Assembly (NCBI GenBank): GCA_030432135.1
Contig: JAUIHD010000007.1
Span: 1 to 10,201 of the forward strand
Source of the DNA: a bacterium
Lineage (GTDB): Bacteria > Patescibacteriota > Minisyncoccia > Phycocordibacterales > 1-14-0-10-42-12
Direction: 5' to 3'
Length of the DNA: 10,201 nucleotides
The notes under the pieces were generated by a model. The model was given only the letters and a program-made list of their open reading frames with translations. It searched no databases and was not told the DNA's origin. The position numbers and the translations under genes were made by a program. This document shows positions 6,779-10,201 of this stretch, one piece after another (within the stretch, counting starts at the first letter, position 1; each line of letters opens with the position of its first letter).

Positions 6779-8686
6779 ATGAGTGATGAGAGAAGGCAAA
6801 GAATCGAACGATTGAAAAATCGATTGTATTCTCGGGATTACAAAGATTCTCGTACAGGTGGGAGGAGTAGTTTTGAAGAGTCTGAACACCAAGGTGCGAC
6901 TGACTGGAGTTCTGGAGACAAAATTCCAGACCTTCTTTCCGAGACGCAGGATCTAGAAAAAAAATCTATTTGGGCGAAACGCATTTTTGCGGGGTCTATT
7001 GTGTTTTTTATTGTCGCTGCAGCAATAACTCTCTATATGTTTTTTGGCGGTCTCAATACCGTATCAAGTAAAAATGTTGATGTAGAAGTTGGCGGTCCGA
7101 TTGGTGTGGCAGCAGGAGAACCGAACGAATTTGAGGTTACGATAAAAAACGGTAACAATGTCCCACTCGAGCGAGTGATGCTGGTTGTTACATACCCAGA
7201 AGGAGCACGGGATGAAGGTGGTGAATTACTCACGGGGGAAAACAGGATACCACTTGATGATATTGGTTCAGGATCTCTTTTGCGTCACGTACTTACATTT
7301 GCTTCGTATGGAGAGAAAGAAAGTGTACAAAAACTATTTTTGGCTCTTGAATATACCGTACCTGGCTCTAATGCAACGTTTGTAAAAGATAAGGAACATG
7401 AAATTACCATTTCCTCAGCACCGCTTATTATTGATATTGATTATCCAGAGGAAGTAACCTCAGGACAAATTTTTAGTTTTGATGTGCAGGTCTCTTCAAA
7501 CAGTACAGTTGATCTTGAAAATGTTGTGGTGCGTGTTGAACGACCGTTTGGCTTTTCTCTTGAGAACTCCAACCCAGAATCAGTGGCACAGGACGTGTGG
7601 AATTTAGGAGATATGAAGCCAGCAGAGAAGAAAACTATTACGCTTACTGGCCGTTTGCAGGGTCAAGATGAAGATGAGAGGACTTTTAGATTTTACACAG
7701 GAACAGGAACAGGTGATGGAAAAGACATAGACACAGAACTCGTATTATCTCTTGAAACAATCACCATTAAGAGACCATTTATCGCACTCAAAAATACCAT
7801 TAACGGCCAGACGGGTGACCAAGTTGTTATTAGGGGTGCAGATTCCAATAGTGGAACTATTAGATGGGAGAATACTACTCCTGATTTACTCACTGATTTA
7901 GTGGTTGAAGCTGAGCTTATTGGGCTTCCGCTTGAACGAGAAAGCGTCGTAGTGCCAGCAGGTTTCTACCAGTCGATTAGGAATTCAATGATTTGGGATA
8001 AAAGCACTAATCCTGATCTTGCTTCAATAGACGTAGGGGATGAAGGTAATCTGAGCTATTCTTTTAATACCAAGGATAGTAATTTCAATGAAACTGAGGG
8101 TATTATCGAAATCCTTCTGAAGGCACGCGCTGTTCGTGTTACTGGATCAACTCGAGAAGTGATTACGTCAGAGACAACACAGAAGGTTCGTCTTGCGGCG
8201 GGGCTCGCACTTTCTGGGCGAGCAGTATATTCATCAGGTCCATTTACTAATACCGGACCGATTCCTCCAAAAGCAGAGACAGGAACAACCTACACAGTTA
8301 TCCTTTCTGTTGGGGGGTCATACGGCGATATTACTGATACGCAACTGACGGCGGTACTTCCAGTTGCTGTTGAGTGGCTTGGTGTATCAAGCCCATCAAG
8401 CGAGTCTGTGACGTTTAATAACAGTGGGCGCCGTCTTACGTGGAACCTTGGCACGGTCCGGGAAGGGAGCGGTATTACGCGACCAGTACGTGAACTCGCA
8501 TTCCAGGTGCGTCTTACTCCAAGCGTGAACCAGGTCGGTAGTTTGGTGAACCTTGTTGACCAAATAGAGATTATTGGGCAAGATAGCCGTGCAGGGACAG
8601 CGGTGACCGATCGTATCCAAGCGATCACTACAAGCATCTCAACTGACCCACAATATAAGCAATTAGACGGATTTGTAGTTAACTAA
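6779..8686 (+). CDS. Membrane-anchored extracytoplasmic protein with repeated beta-sandwich-like domains
   Basis: I cannot assign this to a named family beyond resemblance to DUF11/CARDB-type adhesion folds. A hydrophilic, charged cytoplasmic N-terminus (residues 1-68) is followed by one transmembrane segment at about 69-91 (IFAGSIVFFIVAAAITLYMFF). Lys and Arg residues on its N-terminal side predict N-in, C-out topology. The outer 540 residues contain no cysteine and are rich in Val, Thr, Ser and Gly. Apparent domains lie at about 100-212, 214-330, 332-470 and 475-620. Domains 1 and 2 share a pattern of F-V-[IV]-N/S followed by a L-x-[RN]-V-x-[LV]-V-V segment (116-138 and 232-254), as in tandem Ig-like folds. 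The protein lacks a cleavable signal peptide and an LPXTG motif. It may act in the cell envelope or in host/neighbour contact, which is inference only. glyS starts three bases after the stop. Confidence 0.8.
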   Translation: MSDERRQRIERLKNRLYSRDYKDSRTGGRSSFEESEHQGATDWSSGDKIPDLLSETQDLEKKSIWAKRIFAGSIVFFIVAAAITLYMFFGGLNTVSSKNVDVEVGGPIGVAAGEPNEFEVTIKNGNNVPLERVMLVVTYPEGARDEGGELLTGENRIPLDDIGSGSLLRHVLTFASYGEKESVQKLFLALEYTVPGSNATFVKDKEHEITISSAPLIIDIDYPEEVTSGQIFSFDVQVSSNSTVDLENVVVRVERPFGFSLENSNPESVAQDVWNLGDMKPAEKKTITLTGRLQGQDEDERTFRFYTGTGTGDGKDIDTELVLSLETITIKRPFIALKNTINGQTGDQVVIRGADSNSGTIRWENTTPDLLTDLVVEAELIGLPLERESVVVPAGFYQSIRNSMIWDKSTNPDLASIDVGDEGNLSYSFNTKDSNFNETEGIIEILLKARAVRVTGSTREVITSETTQKVRLAAGLALSGRAVYSSGPFTNTGPIPPKAETGTTYTVILSVGGSYGDITDTQLTAVLPVAVEWLGVSSPSSESVTFNNSGRRLTWNLGTVREGSGITRPVRELAFQVRLTPSVNQVGSLVNLVDQIEIIGQDSRAGTAVTDRIQAITTSISTDPQYKQLDGFVVN

Positions 8687-8689
8687 ATT

Positions 8690-10009
8690 ATGGCGGAAAA
8701 AGGAAATACCAATATGGAAAAAATAGTAAGCCTCGCCAAGCGCCGAGGTTTTGTGTACCAAGGGAGCGAGATTTACGGAGGCCTTGCAGGAACATGGGAC
8801 TACGGACCACTCGGAGTTGTTCTCAAAAATAATATAAAAAATATCTGGTGGAAGATGTTCGTCGAAGATCGTGAAGATATGTACGGTCTCGATGCTGCAA
8901 TTTTAATGAATGGAAAAGTGTGGGAAGCAAGCGGACATGTTGGCGGCTTTTCTGATCCGCTTGTTGAATGTAAAAAATGTAAAAAGCGTTTTCGTGCTGA
9001 TCATGTAGAAGGAGATGAGTGTCCATCATGTGGTGGTGAGCTTGGAGAAGAAAGGGAATTTAACATGATGTTTGAGACAAAGGTTGGTGCGATGGAAGAT
9101 AGTAGTTCAGTGTCATATCTCCGACCAGAAACAGCACAGGGTATTTTTGTAAACTTTAAAAATGTTGTTGACTCGTTCCACCCAAAGCTACCGTTTGGTA
9201 TCGGGCAAATCGGTAAGGCATTTCGTAATGAAATTACTCCGCGTGATTTTATTTTCCGGGTTCGCGAGCTTGAACAAATGGAAGTCGAGTATTTTGTGAA
9301 GGAAGATACATTGAAAGAGCACTTCGAAAAATGGCAGAAAATCATGTGGGATTTCATCGACATTATTGGTCTTGATAAGGAACATGTGCATGAGCTTGAA
9401 GTAGAGGCAGAAGACAGGGCGCACTATTCAAAGCGCACGATTGACTTTGAATTTGATTTCCCATTTGGACGTAAAGAGCTCTATGGTCTTGCGTACCGGA
9501 CTGATTATGACCTTAAAAAACATCAGGAACACTCAAAGGTAAGCCTTGAATATCTTGATGAAGAGGCAAAAGAGAAAATAATTCCTCACGTTATTGAACC
9601 TTCTCTTGGTGTGGACAGAACATTTTTGGCAATACTTGCTGATGCGTACAGGGAAGATGAGATGGGTGGAGAGACTCGAACCTATCTCAAACTTTCACCA
9701 ACAATTGCGCCGGTGAAAATAGCTGTCTTTCCACTTCTTAAAAATAAGCCAGAGCTTGTAGCAAAAGCTCGAGAGATTTTTGCTGAACTTAAAAAACAAT
9801 TTGGTAAAGTACAGTTTGATGACAATGGAAATGTAGGCAAGCGATATCGTAGGCAGGACGAAATTGGTACACCATACTGTGTGACTGTCGACTATGACAC
9901 TATTGAAAAAGACAATACTGTGACGGTACGTGATCGTGACACAGGAGAACAAGAGCGTGTTTCAGTGGAGGATCTTGTACAATTCTTTTTGGACAAGAAG
10001 ATGATATGA
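8690..10009 (+). CDS. glyS: Glycyl-tRNA synthetase, dimeric (alpha2) type
   Basis: This class II synthetase charges tRNA-Gly. It is the single-chain homodimeric form, unlike the GlyQ/GlyS tetramer. Its 439 residues fit the short bacterial version, as in Thermus. Signatures: GSEIYGGLAGTWDYGPLG at residues 25-42, a zinc ribbon with C94, C97, C111 and C114 inserted in the catalytic domain, YLRPETAQGIF at 143-153, motif 2 with FRNEITPRDFIFRVRELEQ at 178-196, motif 3 with EPSLGVDRTFLA at 303-314, and an alpha/beta anticodon-binding domain at about 338-439 beginning with LSPTIAPVKIAVFPL. The ATG at 8690 is three bases after the upstream stop and has no Shine-Dalgarno site. A second in-frame ATG at 8714 (residue 9) has AAAGGAAA upstream at 8699-8706 and may be the true start, since family homology begins near it. 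The gene ends in TGA inside the next promoter. Confidence 0.96.
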   Translation: MAEKGNTNMEKIVSLAKRRGFVYQGSEIYGGLAGTWDYGPLGVVLKNNIKNIWWKMFVEDREDMYGLDAAILMNGKVWEASGHVGGFSDPLVECKKCKKRFRADHVEGDECPSCGGELGEEREFNMMFETKVGAMEDSSSVSYLRPETAQGIFVNFKNVVDSFHPKLPFGIGQIGKAFRNEITPRDFIFRVRELEQMEVEYFVKEDTLKEHFEKWQKIMWDFIDIIGLDKEHVHELEVEAEDRAHYSKRTIDFEFDFPFGRKELYGLAYRTDYDLKKHQEHSKVSLEYLDEEAKEKIIPHVIEPSLGVDRTFLAILADAYREDEMGGETRTYLKLSPTIAPVKIAVFPLLKNKPELVAKAREIFAELKKQFGKVQFDDNGNVGKRYRRQDEIGTPYCVTVDYDTIEKDNTVTVRDRDTGEQERVSVEDLVQFFLDKKMI

Positions 10010-10010
10010 T
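10002..10010 (+). promoter_or_regulatory. Extended -10 promoter of the AI-2E gene, overlapping the glyS stop codon
   Basis: TGATATGAT is an extended -10 with hexamer TATGAT at 10005-10010. The TGA stop of glyS (10007-10009) lies inside the hexamer. Nine bases separate it from ATG 10020, giving a predicted 5' leader of about three bases. No matching -35 and no Shine-Dalgarno site are visible. Confidence 0.5.
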
Positions 10011-10019
10011 ATCTATTGT

Positions 10020-10201
10020 ATGGGTAGCAGTACTCAAAACTATTTCAACATCAGCGTAGGCACTATCGCAAAAGTATTTCTTGTTGCTATATTTTTTATA
10101 GCACTTTATATACTTCGCGATGTCGTTCTTGTACTTCTCACGAGTATTGTGGTCGCGTCTGCGGTAGAGCCAGGGGCGCAGGTTGATGTCGGCGACGGCC
10201 G
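10020..10201 (+). CDS. AI-2E-family (PerM-like) membrane protein, N-terminal part (cut by right edge)
   Basis: The frame from ATG 10020 stays open to the window end and gives 60 complete codons. A short polar N-terminus (MGSSTQNYFNIS) leads into a hydrophobic segment at about residues 17-32 (AKVFLVAIFFIALYIL). Then comes RDVVLVLLTSIVVASAVEP, which matches the N-terminal hairpin of AI-2E/PerM/YdiK-type transporters, where an R-D pair and an E-P pair bracket the second membrane segment. Known members have six to eight membrane segments and about 330-400 residues. They export autoinducer-2 or act as Na+/H+ antiporters, and most, including those in small-genome bacteria, have no tested substrate. 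The residues after EPG (AQVDVGDG) are less typical, but the fragment is too short to judge. The start lies 10 bases after the glyS stop. Confidence 0.7.
   Translation, partial: MGSSTQNYFNISVGTIAKVFLVAIFFIALYILRDVVLVLLTSIVVASAVEPGAQVDVGDG

Noticed and set aside
7699..7713. Tandem GGAACA repeat in the surface protein gene
   Set aside because: Only two to three units encoding TGTGTGDG, a flexible loop. Too short to suggest phase variation.
9989..9995. TTGGACA as a -35 hexamer for the AI-2E gene promoter
   Set aside because: It lies only about 10 bases from the -10 hexamer, far too close for sigma-70-type spacing.
1..10201. CRISPR arrays, insertion sequences, tRNA genes, phage or plasmid genes, recoded stop codons
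   Set aside because: None was seen on either strand. All genes are ordinary chromosomal types in one direction, and TGA acts as a stop for glyS.

Overview
The window reads as a stretch of a bacterial chromosome, most likely from the Candidate Phyla Radiation (Patescibacteria, Parcubacteria-like). The basis is mixed. Genes are tightly packed on one strand, RecO is short and lacks a zinc finger, IleRS is of the eukaryote-like/Thermus-like type with an extra domain, a cysteine-free one-pass surface protein sits among housekeeping genes, and Shine-Dalgarno sites are almost absent. TAA, TAG and TGA all end genes here, so the standard bacterial code fits. The assignment is an inference from protein character, not from a marker-gene tree.

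Layout, all on the + strand. 2-784: the C-terminal part of a YvcK/CofD-family gluconeogenesis factor, cut by the left edge. 805-2499: argS. 2500-2737: a 238-base intergenic region with a near-consensus promoter (TTGACA-N17-TATATT), a GC-rich structured transcript of about 150 nt that may begin with a 15-codon leader peptide, a strong intrinsic terminator, and then a second promoter directly against the ileS start. 2738-6169: ileS, with a complete histidine-phosphatase domain inserted in the catalytic core. 6173-6760: recO. 6779-8686: a 635-residue membrane-anchored, beta-rich surface protein. 8690-10009: glyS. 10020-10201: the start of an AI-2E-type multispanning membrane protein, cut by the right edge.

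Four gene starts (argS, ileS, the 635-aa protein and the AI-2E gene) have a TGnTATnnT extended -10 element ending 6-9 nt before the ATG and no usable Shine-Dalgarno sequence. Their transcripts should start at or within a few bases of the start codon (leaderless). The other two starts, recO and glyS, lie 3 nt after the previous stop codon and are probably translated by coupling. The implied transcription units are argS, the leader RNA (with or without readthrough into ileS), ileS-recO, the 635-aa gene with glyS, and the AI-2E gene.

Three of the six main genes charge tRNAs (Arg, Ile, Gly). The most notable items are the phosphatase domain inside IleRS, the structured RNA with possible attenuator logic upstream of ileS, and the repeated leaderless promoter pattern.
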